From: Phytoseiulus persimilis
Taxonomy: Eukaryota > Arthropoda > Arachnida > Mesostigmata > Phytoseiidae
Direction of reading: 5' to 3'
NCBI GenBank assembly: GCA_037576195.1
Contig: CM075101.1
Span: 37,386,001-37,450,000 of the forward strand
DNA: 64,000 bases
A program made the translations under genes and the position numbers. The notes beneath the pieces were generated by a model, which saw only the letters and a program-made list of their open reading frames with translations, was not told the origin of the DNA and did not search any database. Positions 1 to 10,579 of the stretch are shown piece by piece. Position 1 is the stretch's first letter. Each line of letters begins with the position of its first letter.

Positions 1-596
1 TATTTCTTCAAATCCAAAGCGTCGCAAAGCCGAATTCTTTCGTAAGGGCGAACCGATCTCAAGAGCGGGACGTTGTCCATGAAGCTCAAGTGGCGTACTC
101 TCCTTTCGTACGCCATTTTCACGACGACTCTGGTGTATAGTTTACGATCGATCACCCAGAGCTGACCATCGGTTATAGCCTTCACACTGTGTGGACGCTC
201 CTCATTGTACAGGAGAGCGATTTCACCGATGCACGGGCTTTTGTCATCGTAGTGCCCCTTCGCATCTCCCAGTCCTTTCTCTTCTTCGTCTCTCTCGAAA
301 ATTTGAAATGAGCCAGACTCGACGATGTAGAAATGGTCTCCGGGCTCTCCCTGATTAAAGACGATATCGCCAGCTTTCACGTCCTTCAGAGTCATGTGAC
401 GGAGAGCCGCCGTCAAACGCTTCTCGTCGAGTTCTTTCAGGAACGCGGTGTCTCCGATTTTCTTGTGCAGCTTTTCGAGCTGCTCTTCGGTCTTTTCGGG
501 AGGCTCCGGAAGGGGATCGTGATCGGCTGCAGGATCGTATACTTCGCCGTAGACTGTCTTACATCGATGACGCAGTCCCCTCGCAGGCCTCGCCAT
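1..596 (-). CDS. PKA regulatory-subunit-like protein, copy 1 (partial, runs off left edge)
   Basis: The minus strand is open from an ATG at 596-594 for 198 codons up to the window edge. The product matches the second copy at 3834-4766 almost throughout: the YGEVYDP segment after the N-terminal inhibitor-like site, then a first cyclic-nucleotide-binding (CNB) domain. Its phosphate-binding cassette reads IGEIALLYNEER, keeping the Glu and Arg that hold the cAMP phosphate. The second CNB domain is cut off by the window. The protein starts at the inhibitor segment, so the dimerisation/docking domain normal for this family is absent. The inhibitor site reads RCKTV rather than RRxS/TV, losing the P-2 Arg that copy 2 keeps, so binding to a catalytic subunit may be weaker. 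A TATA box and a promoter block shared with copy 2 lie upstream. No intron is seen. Family assignment is firm; function is inferred. Confidence 0.85.
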   Translation of the reverse strand, partial: MARPARGLRHRCKTVYGEVYDPAADHDPLPEPPEKTEEQLEKLHKKIGDTAFLKELDEKRLTAALRHMTLKDVKAGDIVFNQGEPGDHFYIVESGSFQIFERDEEEKGLGDAKGHYDDKSPCIGEIALLYNEERPHSVKAITDGQLWVIDRKLYTRVVVKMAYERRVRHLSFMDNVPLLRSVRPYERIRLCDALDLKK

Positions 597-674
597 CTGG
601 GAAATATTTTCTTCCCTGTGCTGACCTAAGCTGTGATCTTCTGGAATGCAGAGCAATGATTTGTCACAACCAAT

Positions 675-699
675 TCGTTATCATTGCTTCCCTTTATAG
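675..699 (-). promoter_or_regulatory. Core promoter of PKA-R-like copy 1
   Basis: On the minus strand a CTATAAAGG TATA element (about 699-691) lies about 95 bases before the ATG. It is followed by GAAGCAATGATAACGA (690-675), where transcription would be expected to start. The same arrangement stands before copy 2 (4839-4868), with one change inside the 16-base block. Confidence 0.6.
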
Positions 700-2739
700 G
701 GTTGCATCGAATGAAGAGTAGTGGAAACCGCAGACACTTGGACGAGTTAGCGCAACAGGCACGAAAAATTGCTCGCGAGTGAAACTCCTCGAGTTTCACC
801 GTATCGGACGAAGCGTTCAATGTCTTGTCCTCTGGGCTGTGTAGGGACGGATTCATCTATCCGTCGATTCTTCCCAGGAATCATCTACTGAGCCGCCTTG
901 GACCAACAGTTCATGGAACATTGTTGTCGTCAAGGAGAGAGATGTGTGACCAACACCAGAGACCTAATTTTACAGTCAGAATACTGGAACCACTCTGCGG
1001 CTCTCAAGACGAGGGAGATTGCATTTTCATTGGAGATGTTCGCTCGTTCGATAAATGATAACAAAGTTGAACCAGTTTTTCCCAGTCGGCAGACCCGAGA
1101 GCACTTGGCAGATATGGTTTCCGCGAGTACGGTTTTCGCGGCCCGAATTCAGGCAGCTACAAGCCACTGTGCTGTAGAGAACCCGACGACTGTTCAACGA
1201 CTTTTATGGCTTGCTCGTATTCGCGCTCGGGAATATTTTTCAGGTCGACGCCCCTATCTCTCACCCACGCAGCTCCACTGTGTCAAAACGGAACTTTGGT
1301 TCTCAGGGCCGTCTGAGCTGCGCGCGGTTTATTCCATTGCGCCACTTCTCAGATGTAGCTATCCACCACCGCAAAGTGACTGGACGTTGAGACGAGCCCT
1401 CTGAACCCGAAACTCAAACAAGACGAACAAGAATTACATCGAATCTACAACGTTGATCTAAAAAAAGCTGCTCCCGTGCCATGTGCGATAGCTTCCAGCC
1501 TGCGTGCCTCGAATAACGAGTCGAAGAGGTACATTGAGTAATGCTGATAAGAACATCAACGATAGAGGCTGACGCGTCAGGTTCGAGCGTCTCGCTGCAG
1601 GTTCTCCGCTCGCAAAACCGTTGCACCCCAACTGGGCCGGGCCGTCTACTGGGAGTCGACCATCAAGATGCGCCCTCGTCTAATTATCCTCGTTCTGCTG
1701 TAGAGTCCGGAATCGGGGCGCATTCTCCATCATTTCCAATTAAAGCCATCAAGGGCCATTCTCGGACTGGTTCTTGGCAGGCGAATTGCGTCCGCGATTC
1801 CGAGTCGGAGATGCGAGCCGCGACGCTACGAAGTTCGGTATAAATGACGGAAATAGGGTCAGCGTACCAGTCACGGGACAGTCACCGGTTTTGGCCTGGA
1901 GCATACCTATTCTGCGCCCCGACTGCTAGGGGACAAGATGAGGCGAATTCAAGGTGGAGCCCGATTTCCTGCAAAGTTCTTGGATAGAACATGGGCAACA
2001 CGATTCCGCGGGCGATTTCTCACAAGGGGATGAATCCTAGAAAACCGGGTAGGGGAGACCGTCGATGTGCTCAAAAGCTCCCACCTTAGGAGGAGATGTG
2101 ACATGAACACAATGGGACCATTAAATACCATCCCATTTTTTCTGGAATCTTCCTACCGAATGTATGTCAATTTTCCATGATGTTTCTAAAACCCAGTCCA
2201 GGCAAGGGATCACTCGGGTTGTGAATCCTCGAGGAACTTTTCTGCATCCGTGCACCTGATGTACTTCTGCCGAACAGAGCTCTCAATGTTTCGTTCCAAT
2301 GAGAGGCGGGTCTAAGGTGAGCTACCCAGCCCTTCTCTGAATCCCATGCCAGGATTCCCGAAGTTGTGAAGGGTCAGAGAGAGGAGAATTCGGAAAACTG
2401 AAATAGGATATCGTCGAATGAATGAAGATGATGGCGCGTATAGGGCCCTCCATGTCCTACCAGACTCTGCAAGCAGTGGGCAGAAGAGAGACACGTATTA
2501 GAGTGCAATCGAGATGAGCTCTGCCGAGAGGTCAGTTCGCCTATTCTGTGCCGGCCATCCTGGTCCACGCCTCCGACAGCAGAGCACTTGCGGTGCCAAT
2601 GTGCCGGGCGACGTGGCCAACCAGGCCAGTCAACTTCTTGGAAGGTCCGTTAGAGCAACCCGAGGACACCTCACAAAGGAGTCCACCATGGACCTCGCCC
2701 TGGAACTCGAAGAGCGGATATAACACGAACGGTTGAAGT
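700..2739. other. No convincing gene
   Basis: About 2 kb between the PKA-R-like promoter and the MATH remnant. One plus-strand open frame (898-1404, 168 codons, TTG start) is near the length expected by chance and I recognise nothing in it. No tRNA, clear repeat or splice-bounded exon was found. Confidence 0.4.
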
Positions 2740-3314
2740 TCATAGAGAGCTGGATATTGAATGACTAGGATTGGAAAGCATAAGATCATCGTTCGGTGGC
2801 TGATGATGAACGAGAAACTCAACATCTTGAAGCTCATTCATCTCGTCGGGAAGCTCTCGTTTCTCGTCACAATCCATTCTCAGAAGACAATTCTTCCGGG
2901 ATGTTGAAGGACGATACACGGAAGAGCACCCTCCAGTTCGCCATCTCGGAGAGTCGACACAAAAATTGAAGCTCTTCTCATCGAGGGAACCTGTCTCAGA
3001 GGGGGTCACAGCTTTAATTTCCAGGGACTGTGATCCACTCGTCCGGTTCTCAAATCCTTCCAGGTTCTCACTCGTGACTCGGAAGTTGACCCAACAGGTG
3101 TGGTCGAGCAGTTTGAAGTCTCCGGATGATAGAACTTTCCTCGGGGGCATCGACTCTAAACAGGACTCCGTTCCTAGAGCTCGCAATTCACACGCGTATC
3201 CTCGAAGTTGGGAGCGTAGCTTTCGCTCAATTCGCAAATCACAATCACTGCGGTCTGCGAAGGCGTCCTTGCATGTTCCCAGCATGTCCCGAAAGTGGTC
3301 AGGGTGTCTCCCAT
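2740..3314 (-). pseudogene. Decayed MATH-domain (speckle-type POZ-like) gene
   Basis: A minus-strand ATG at 3314-3312 opens a 46-codon frame ending in a stop at 3174. A second minus-strand frame continues to 2740 with what looks like the rest of the same domain. The second frame ends with a block (RELPDEMNELQDVEFLV) like the acidic-loop-then-strand end of MATH/TRAF domains in SPOP-type proteins. The preceding region has the WxxNFRV and LEIKAVTPS-type strands expected before it. No BTB domain can be read in frame afterwards. The simplest reading is a MATH-BTB gene broken by a frameshift and truncated. The match is by eye and the family is divergent, so an unrelated gene or two exons with a missed intron remain possible. 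Confidence 0.35.
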
Positions 3315-3833
3315 GGCTGACCTAGTTATCTCACTAAACTCGCCAATGCAGTTTCTGCCGGATTGTCGTCAGAAGCCCACAACATCCAACTTTTCCCGGA
3401 CGTAGGAAAATCAGTGTTCTGTACGTAGATGAGAGTCTGCGTAAGGTATTGTGACCTAAAGCTTGTACGCTCACCCTGGAACTGCCAATAAGAAAAACTC
3501 GAGATCCCGGGCAGGGAGACTTATTTTTCTGTTTCTAAGAAGTCGGTGCGGGTATTTGCTTCGCTCGAGCCGCAGCTTTGGCTCGGCTGGGGCGGCCGTT
3601 CTTGCTAAATGGTTTCCGGGAGCGTGCTTTCTGGATGACTTCTCTGAATCACGGTCATGCTAGCAAGCGCGGCATGCACTACATACTCACTTCACCCTTC
3701 TCCTAACGCTCAAGTGCTAAGCTAAGGCATTCTACGGGAATGAAGAGTCATGAAACGTTGTCATTGAGTTGAGTAATTATGTACCACCGCTAAGAGGCGC
3801 GATGGGTGGTTAGCTTTTTCATCAGAGTTCCCT

Positions 3834-4766
3834 TTATCTGATCTGGTTCTCGTCGGGATTCTCAGTTCCAAGAGCTTCCTTGCACACTTTCTTGAAAACG
3901 TCGGGCTTCCTCTGCAAGAGGGTCTTGAGTTTGCCCAGGAGACGCTCAAAAGCTTCTGTGTCGAGAAATGCCACCTCGCAATCCGTTTTAGCGGTACAGG
4001 TCTCGCTCCTTTTCCCTTTTGAGAGAAGTGCAAGCTCACCGAAATGACTCCCCTCCTTGAGAGTTTTTTTCTCGCCAGATTTGGTCTCCAGCTCCACTTC
4101 ACCTCCTTCGACGAAGAATATTCCGTCAGCCTTATCACCTTCTTTCATGATCTTCTCCCCTTCTTTGTATTTTCTCTGCTCGATTGCGTCGCAGAGTCGG
4201 ACCCGCTCATAATTTTCAACCGTTTCCAGCATGGGGACTGCCTCCAAGTACTCCATGTGTCGTTGTCTCCTCTCATAGGCCATTCTCACCACGACGCGCG
4301 TGTAGAGCGGGCGATCGAGCTGCCACAGCTTGCCATCGGTTGCCGCCTTCACGGTGGTCATGCGTTCGTCTCGATAAAGAAGGGCGAGCTCACCGATACA
4401 GGGGCTATCAGCATCATAACTGCCTGTTTCGTCTCCCAAGCCTTCTGCCCCATCATCGTCTTTCTGATAGACATCGAATTCGCCCTCTTCGACGATATAA
4501 AAAGTGTCTCCTGGCTCTCCCTGCTTGAAAATAGTATCGCCCGCTTTCACTTCCTTCAGAGTCATGTGACTCAGCGCCGCGGTCAATCTTTTCTCGTCGA
4601 GTTCTTTCAGGAATGCGGTCCTCTGGATTTTTTTCCGGAGCGACTCGAGCTGCTGCGGGGTCTTCTGCGGCGGTTCTGGCAGCGGCTCCTTGTCGGATGT
4701 TGGGTCATACACCTCTCCGTAGACCGTCTCCCGCCGGGCACGTTGTCTTCGGTTGGTTTTCGTCAT
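3834..4766 (-). CDS. PKA regulatory-subunit-like protein, copy 2 (complete, intronless)
   Basis: A 310-residue protein resembling the cAMP-binding regulatory subunit of protein kinase A. Residues 11-15 are RRETV, a kinase inhibitor/substrate site with a phosphorylatable Thr, as in type II subunits. Two CNB domains follow. The first cassette has Glu126 and Arg135; the second (FGELALLSKGKR) has Glu244 and Arg253. These are the residues that bind the cAMP phosphate, so both sites look able to bind nucleotide. Usual family length is about 370-400 residues. The missing part is the N-terminal dimerisation/docking domain, so this protein should be monomeric and unable to anchor to AKAPs. It is a tandem copy of the gene at 1-596 in the same orientation, and has a TATA box about 95 bases before the ATG. 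A single open frame suggests the coding region has no intron. Confidence 0.9.
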   Translation of the reverse strand: MTKTNRRQRARRETVYGEVYDPTSDKEPLPEPPQKTPQQLESLRKKIQRTAFLKELDEKRLTAALSHMTLKEVKAGDTIFKQGEPGDTFYIVEEGEFDVYQKDDDGAEGLGDETGSYDADSPCIGELALLYRDERMTTVKAATDGKLWQLDRPLYTRVVVRMAYERRQRHMEYLEAVPMLETVENYERVRLCDAIEQRKYKEGEKIMKEGDKADGIFFVEGGEVELETKSGEKKTLKEGSHFGELALLSKGKRSETCTAKTDCEVAFLDTEAFERLLGKLKTLLQRKPDVFKKVCKEALGTENPDENQIR

Positions 4767-4838
4767 TTTTCTCAGGATGCGCCTTCTTCTGATCTGCCGA
4801 CAAATCCACTTCCAAAACGTTGAAGCCTCTGCAAAGTT

Positions 4839-4868
4839 TCGTTGTCATTGCTTCAGAGCTTTATATAA
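4839..4868 (-). promoter_or_regulatory. Core promoter of PKA-R-like copy 2
   Basis: The minus strand carries TATATAAA (about 4868-4860) followed by GAAGCAATGACAACGA (4854-4839), roughly 70-100 bases before the ATG at 4766. The block matches copy 1 at 15 of 16 positions although the rest of the 5' leaders has diverged, which suggests selection on the core promoter. Confidence 0.6.
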
Positions 4869-4869
4869 A

Positions 4870-6114
4870 TACTCGCTCAGAGTCGGCAGCTTAATAAATT
4901 ATCGGTTCCAAAGTTACAGCCGTGGTACACATTTTCGATCAATATGAGTACCAGGTCTGGATTTCATGCCTGACTCAGAGTTTGGAAGCTTACTCATGTT
5001 TGCCTCAGTCGAGGTCCAACTCTCCAAATTGCTGATTACGGAAGCGGAGACAATGAAGTTGAGCCGACTCAAAGAGTCGTGGGCTTCAAGTTAGTCTGTC
5101 GACTTTCGCGTAGCGTCACCAGTGCATCCATTTACACGAATCGGCAGTGAACACCACGACTAGTCACCGAACACTTTCTGTCGTCTCCCGAATAAACACA
5201 TGTGCAACGCGGGTTGACGTTGCCAGTGACACGATATGCGCTCTCCCCTGACGTTCAACCATGACATGTTCCTGTTCTCAGTTTCGCTGGAACCATTGGG
5301 TCTCCGGACACCGAGAACAGGATAGTTTGCTCGGAGAAATTCATCAGACACAACCAGACGCATCGGAGCTCGAAATTCTCAGAATAATCCATGGAGAGCT
5401 TCTTCAGCTCTCGTCCGTGAGCGAGTGCATAACTTTGCCCCCATCCTAATTCCATGCACCAGCATTTCCTCACTTGTATCAGGTGAAGGAGGCTCCCATG
5501 GAGTCCCACCGAAGTCCTTCATGTTCGAGATGCTTTCAGAACGAGACCAGACCTGAGCTCCCTCGTCAGCGCTGTGAGTGGCGAGCAGAGGCATCGTGAT
5601 CAACATTCCTGCCGGCTCCGAGTCAAGTGGTTGCACTCCGATTTGATAGAACCAGAAAACGGAGAGCATATATGAGCTTCGCCGATAGTTGTCTGATGGC
5701 TGATCCTTCGACGAATCGTTCCGATAATTTCCTTTATCGAAGATGTAGATATCTCACGACGGACCTTGATCACCTCATTTGATAATCGGACAGCTTCTTA
5801 TCGTTTGCTACACCGTTTACCTCTTTTCACGCCTGTGACCGTGACTGTAGAGGCGATTCACCATTAATAATTTGTCTTTGTCTAGCATCGTCGCCTACTG
5901 AACTTTTCAGCTCATTGCCTCTACGCTCGGAGGAGAACTTGGGAGGGGTATCGTTCGTTTCCTTACTTCTGGAATCGACGCATGTATACAGCGACAGTCG
6001 TGCATTCCAGTCAAGTTGCTCGAGAATCCAGGAAACGATCAACGAGGGAAGCAGCTCATGCCCATCATCAGAACCCCTGATCCAGCGCCCACCCGCGAGC
6101 CGTAATAAAGTCGG
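4870..6114. other. No clear gene; weak minus-strand reading frames
   Basis: Two overlapping minus-strand frames at 5160-5669 (96, 84 and 67 codons) look like one longer reading frame broken by shifts, but I cannot name a family. Nothing else is supported here. Confidence 0.3.
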
Positions 6115-6285
6115 TTGCAATGCAATGATGGATACCCTGTATGCCGAAAAATCGAGCCAGAAATGCATGAAGCCGAAAAATCGAGCCCGAAAAGCATGAA
6201 GCCGAAAAGCATGAAGTTGGAGAGCGTGAAGCCGAAAACCTCCTCTCCCAACAGCGGAGCGGTCGGGACTGGTTTAGCGGGGAGG
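6115..6285 (+). repeat. Left arm of a foldback inverted repeat, with internal 15-base tandem repeats
   Basis: Contains several imperfect copies of GCATGAAGCCGAAAA (6165-6237), followed by a unique part running to about 6285. The reverse complement of 7042-7168 matches it, including the end region CGGGACTGGTTTAGCGGG, at roughly 80-90 percent by eye. No transposase is visible between the arms. Confidence 0.7.
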
Positions 6286-7041
6286 AATTGCACCTTCGTT
6301 ATGCTCAGCCTACCTACTTCTTCTGCCTCGCTTACGTCCTCGCTGTTCCGCATCTGCGAACTGACCGAACATCGAACTGACCAAAGGTGTAGCTGCTACA
6401 GGAAGCAATCTGCTGAACGCGAATCTTGAAGTTTCCGAGGTCATCTCTCTAGAACTGGAGAGGAATCTTCACCTCCAGCTCTAGTACTATTCGCAGAATA
6501 CGCTGTTACAACACCTTGTTCTTTCCCACCGAAAGGGGAGAACCGGCATGGAAACCCTCTTCCGCAGTCACAGTACATCTTCTGCCTGTTGAAGGCTCAG
6601 ATGGACTCGACTTGACCGGAATCCGCGTTAAACAGCTCCACTCGCAGTAGTGCGATCAGTCCCTAGAGCATCTACAAAGATCGCCCGCACTCCGGCAGAC
6701 GAGTCATACGTTCCTATTAAACCCGGACGATCAGTTCCTATGGCGTCAATGATTTGACGATGATGGGTTGGAGGCGCTCCTGACCCAGGACAACACTCAA
6801 ACCCAGGATGAGCGCGCAGAGGCGCTTTGCGTGCCTAGAAGAATGACCCATTCCCGTAAATGGACACGCTGATGAAAAGCGCTCGTGCGAAAGGTTCTAT
6901 ATTAGAGAGCGAATTGGGAAAAAGGTTTTTTCATCGTTTCGCCGTGCTCTGGAGTCATACTGAGCCGTTGTCATCATCGCGTCTCCCAGTCGTTCCGAAT
7001 GAGTCTCACAAAGGTACAGATCGACGAAACGATACAGAAAT

Positions 7042-7168
7042 CCCATCCCGCCAAACCAGTCCCGAACACTCCGCCGTTGGGGGAGGAGGTTTCCGGCTTC
7101 ATGCTTTTCGGCTTGATGCGTTTCGGGTTCGAATTTTCGGCTTGTCGGACCCTAATCCAATGCAATAC
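7042..7168 (-). repeat. Right arm of the foldback inverted repeat
   Basis: In reverse complement this repeats the left arm at 6115-6285, with fewer copies of the GCATGAAGCCGAAAA unit. The two arms enclose about 0.75 kb with no coding signal, as in a foldback or MITE-like element. Confidence 0.7.
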
Positions 7169-7778
7169 ACCGAGGAAACACTGCTTGATATCTGAACATA
7201 CTGCAGAGCGTTCCGAGGGAAGGAAGAGAGCATTCCAGGAGCCGTTTGGTCAGCTGAACGAATCTCACAAGGCGAAATGGAGCGGAACCCGTACACTCAC
7301 ACAGATGCCTCAAACTCGGATGATATAGTCCTCTTCCAGTTGGGTCCACCAGGTTTGGTGACTCCATCATCGAACAAGAAGAATATGAACGTTATCGTGA
7401 GTTCCACAATGGTTCCCGGGCATATTCTGGGGATTCAGTTTATTCACACTGTTTCATTGCAATTACATGGGGGCAGACGGAAAAAGAATGTTGAAGCTAT
7501 CTACTGACATGGAGTTTGATACTAGGCGGAGAACTCCCACTGCTGCGCGGAAGGAGAGGTCGTCGCTGCATAGGCAGGAGGGCATTTTAGAACAAAATTC
7601 AGAACACCGGCGCCAAGGATACCGGATACCTCACTCGAGGTTAAGTCATAAGCTCTAATTTGAGACGGTTCCCAAGGACAGCAGCAGGGGCCAGGAGTAT
7701 ACATCGTCGTGGTTCAAGTTTGAAACCCAAGCGTAGACTTTCCAAGGGATCCGAAGGGATTTCCTCGGCTAAGCTGCC
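7169..7778. other. Intergenic, 3' of F-box gene 1
   Basis: No gene, RNA or repeat was recognised between the foldback arm and the stop codon of the F-box gene. Short frames here look like chance. Confidence 0.4.
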
Positions 7779-9605
7779 TCACTCTATGTTCCACCCGATA
7801 GGCGGAACGACCCCGATGGAACTCTCCGCGAAACATAGAGCGCGTCCCAAGATACAAGCTCCTGGATCACACGATGCGATTGTGCGTGAAAAGAAACTCT
7901 GTAAGTCAGCTACGATTCTCGCTCTGATATACTCCAGTTGGAAAACTTGCTCTAGGACTTGTTGCAGTATGAAGGTCAATTCTCTATCCGGGCAATGGAG
8001 ATGCATGAACTCGACCCGCCCGAAGACTCGTATGAAACAATTTCGTACCTTGAGATCCAAGTCTCTGTGACCCGTTCCCTGCCGCCCCGTTCTGAGGCAC
8101 AATTGCCCCAGGCGTTCTCCAAGAGCGAGAGCCTCCCAGATTTCCTCTGACCGCAATTGGAGATCGAAACCTTCGATTTTGAAGTGCTTGAGATTCTTAC
8201 ATTGTCGCATGAAATCCCGCAGGCCTGAGTAATCATTTCTCGCGTTCAAACATAATCTCACTGTGTGGACATTTGGGTTCGCCAAGCTCTCCAAGGCGGA
8301 CGCTCCGAGATTCACGCCGTTGATATTCAGTTCTTCCAAGTAGGCGAACCCACTCAGATCCACTAGGTCGCACGACTCCAACGGCGACCGGTCCTCGCAT
8401 CTGTTGCAGTTCAGTTCCGGTAGGCATAGACATGGTCCCCGACAATCTGCTCTGTGGCGGACTGCACTCACGAAGAGCTTTCTCAACCTGAGCTCCTGTA
8501 AGGCCCTACTCCAAGCTTCCTCCTCTGTAGGAGCGTAGCTTCTGTTACTATTGTTACTGGGCTCCGAGGGGTGGAAAAAACAGAGCGAGCACGCCAGAGA
8601 TTCCAATGATGGCGATGAAGCGATTACGGCGAGGCGGGATCTCACCGTGAAGTTGCCATGATATTCCGTGAGATCACACTCTTTCAACACAGACGAAAGA
8701 CAGCCATACGAGCGGAGGTCCGAACGGCTCGAACCGATGACGCGAATCGACAGGGGCGGTCCCCAAGTGTATTCGGGATCGCTCAGGATGTTCCAAGCGC
8801 CGGGTACTTCGACAAGTTGGAACCGTCTCAATAAATTTATTTCGGCGTTATTTCCGGAACGATTCGGAGCAGTCCCGCTCAGATTACCATGCTCATAGAT
8901 GTAGCAAACACTTTCCCGTTCGATCCAGCTTTCAATCCCCGGAACAGGATTGTGGGCGAAAATCCGCTGGAGTAGACCTTCGGCAGAGTTTCTCCCCGTT
9001 AAATGCTGAGAACATATGAAAGTGTTGAGCGTTCTCCATCGTGCGGGTTCCATCGCCGGCAAAGTCCGGTTGTCGTTCCAATCATATCCGAACCCGAACA
9101 GGTTGATGTGAATTCGTTCGATATTGTCGCACGCGTTTATCAGCCTTATGATCCGGATCAGTGAGGCACTGCATGGTTGAGCTTCAATATAAAGCCTCTT
9201 CATTAGAGGCAGCGAAAGCTCATACGAAGCTCCGATGTCAGTCTCTCGCGAAACGGTCACGTTGAAACATTCCAGCTCTTTGAGCGGGTACAGGACTTTC
9301 AATGAGCTGAAATTCGCGTTGACCACGTTCAACTCCTCGAGATGTGGACATTTACCGATGACGGCCTCGATACAGATCCTTTTCGAATTACAGTTGGAGA
9401 GGTCTAAATGTCGCACGACGCTACCATTCAGTTGCAGATACGGGAGGCAGAACTTCGATATTTTCCTCATCTTTATGAACCCGGCCACACAGAGTGAAAC
9501 ATCTTGGAGCCGTCGATTCGCGAGGCCGAATGAGAACAGGGAGTTCGAATCCAAGCTGCGAGCGACTTTCAGGAGGATCTCAGTCGGAAGGTCGAGGAGA
9601 CTCAT
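7779..9605 (-). CDS. F-box / leucine-rich-repeat protein 1 (intronless)
   Basis: A 608-residue protein. The N-terminus (MSLLDLPTEILLKVARSLD) is an F-box, the part that binds Skp1 in SCF ubiquitin ligases. The rest carries irregular leucine-rich repeats that would recruit the substrate. I chose the Met at 9605-9603, not the upstream in-frame Met at 9710, because it lines up with the start of the paralogue at 14415-16199. The two share the whole architecture: a mid-protein block around PGIESWI and YIYEHGNLSG, the NDYSGLRDF segment near residue 480, and a GRALCFAES and PPIGWNIE tail. Both genes are single open frames in the same orientation, about 4.8 kb apart. An upstream minus-strand exon-like segment with a GTAAGC donor near 9833 may be 5' leader or another gene. 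Substrate unknown. Confidence 0.85.
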   Translation of the reverse strand: MSLLDLPTEILLKVARSLDSNSLFSFGLANRRLQDVSLCVAGFIKMRKISKFCLPYLQLNGSVVRHLDLSNCNSKRICIEAVIGKCPHLEELNVVNANFSSLKVLYPLKELECFNVTVSRETDIGASYELSLPLMKRLYIEAQPCSASLIRIIRLINACDNIERIHINLFGFGYDWNDNRTLPAMEPARWRTLNTFICSQHLTGRNSAEGLLQRIFAHNPVPGIESWIERESVCYIYEHGNLSGTAPNRSGNNAEINLLRRFQLVEVPGAWNILSDPEYTWGPPLSIRVIGSSRSDLRSYGCLSSVLKECDLTEYHGNFTVRSRLAVIASSPSLESLACSLCFFHPSEPSNNSNRSYAPTEEEAWSRALQELRLRKLFVSAVRHRADCRGPCLCLPELNCNRCEDRSPLESCDLVDLSGFAYLEELNINGVNLGASALESLANPNVHTVRLCLNARNDYSGLRDFMRQCKNLKHFKIEGFDLQLRSEEIWEALALGERLGQLCLRTGRQGTGHRDLDLKVRNCFIRVFGRVEFMHLHCPDRELTFILQQVLEQVFQLEYIRARIVADLQSFFSRTIASCDPGACILGRALCFAESSIGVVPPIGWNIE

Positions 9606-10579
9606 GTTGACGTAAGCTAATGGCGGAACTGTTATCCTTAATCTGGCTCGGAGACAAATGCGTTGAATGATTCTCGCTGCCTCAACAGGAATAACGCGAA
9701 CTTTCCACACGTGAAGCAGTTGCTCCGTTCAGGATGAACTTGTCCGGCGTTCCTGGAACCGAAGTACTCATCATGATCGGTCGACGCCCAGGGGGAATTC
9801 TGTAGATCACTGAGATACCAACGGGGCTTACCTCCGGTTTTTTCCGTTCTTTCGATACTTAATTAGTTGGATGATAGCTGGAACAGACGGGACGCTCGTT
9901 CGGAGTGGCAGATGATCTCGCTCCGTTACGAAACACGGATGCTTTGGGTGACAATCTCCGAGAGAACCTCGAGATTCTGATCCCGACCCGCGCACCAGCA
10001 CTTGCCACTCTCACAAGGTTAGTGCGTGGTTGAAGGTTCGTGCAACACCGCGAATTGCGAAGCTCCATCGATGCTCGATTGAAGCAGTGAGCAGCCGAGG
10101 GGAGAGTTAAACTCCTCTCTCGAACTCCGATAGCACCTGATCGTACAGATAGCTCTACGACGTTTTGATCAGTCTCACTCCGATAGGGATAAGGGCTTTC
10201 GCCGAACTCCTTTTCCCCGATCCTCCCGAGAGTTTCGGCGATTTCAACACCGCCGGGAACTTTGGGTGGGCCCCGAATTATCACGTTAATTCGAAATGAA
10301 TAACTGTTCTCGGCATCCTGAAGTTGTTTTCTTAGAAGCACAACACAAAACCAGCTGATGAAAGAAGTCCGTTTTGTCCTCCTCATCATTCATATCTGCT
10401 ACGCGGTTCCTGCTCGACCGTGGAAAGGGCGGTTTTGCATTCGAGAGCGGCGGGCATTAGAAATTTTCGCTGAGCATTCTACATCCGGACGGGAAACTCA
10501 TTAGCAGGCTGGGGCTCGGTGTCTGCTTCATATGCATTGAAAAAGAATAGTCAGAGTTGGTAATATTTATTATATACGA
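9606..10579. other. Upstream of F-box gene 1; one exon-like segment
   Basis: A minus-strand segment at about 9833-9879 has an acceptor-like CTGTTCCAG before it and a GTAAGC donor after it, and reads IIQLIKYRKNGKNR. A minus-strand frame at 9859-10389 (176 codons) has length compatible with chance. Neither could be joined to a gene. Confidence 0.3.

Noticed and set aside
898-1404. 168-codon plus-strand frame
   Set aside because: Starts with TTG, chance length, no recognisable motif or splice context.
6160-6240. CRISPR-like array
   Set aside because: The 15-base units are directly tandem without spacers, and the genome is eukaryotic.
9859-10389. 176-codon minus-strand frame
   Set aside because: About one such frame is expected by chance in a window this size; the second half looks like random Arg/Ser-rich sequence.
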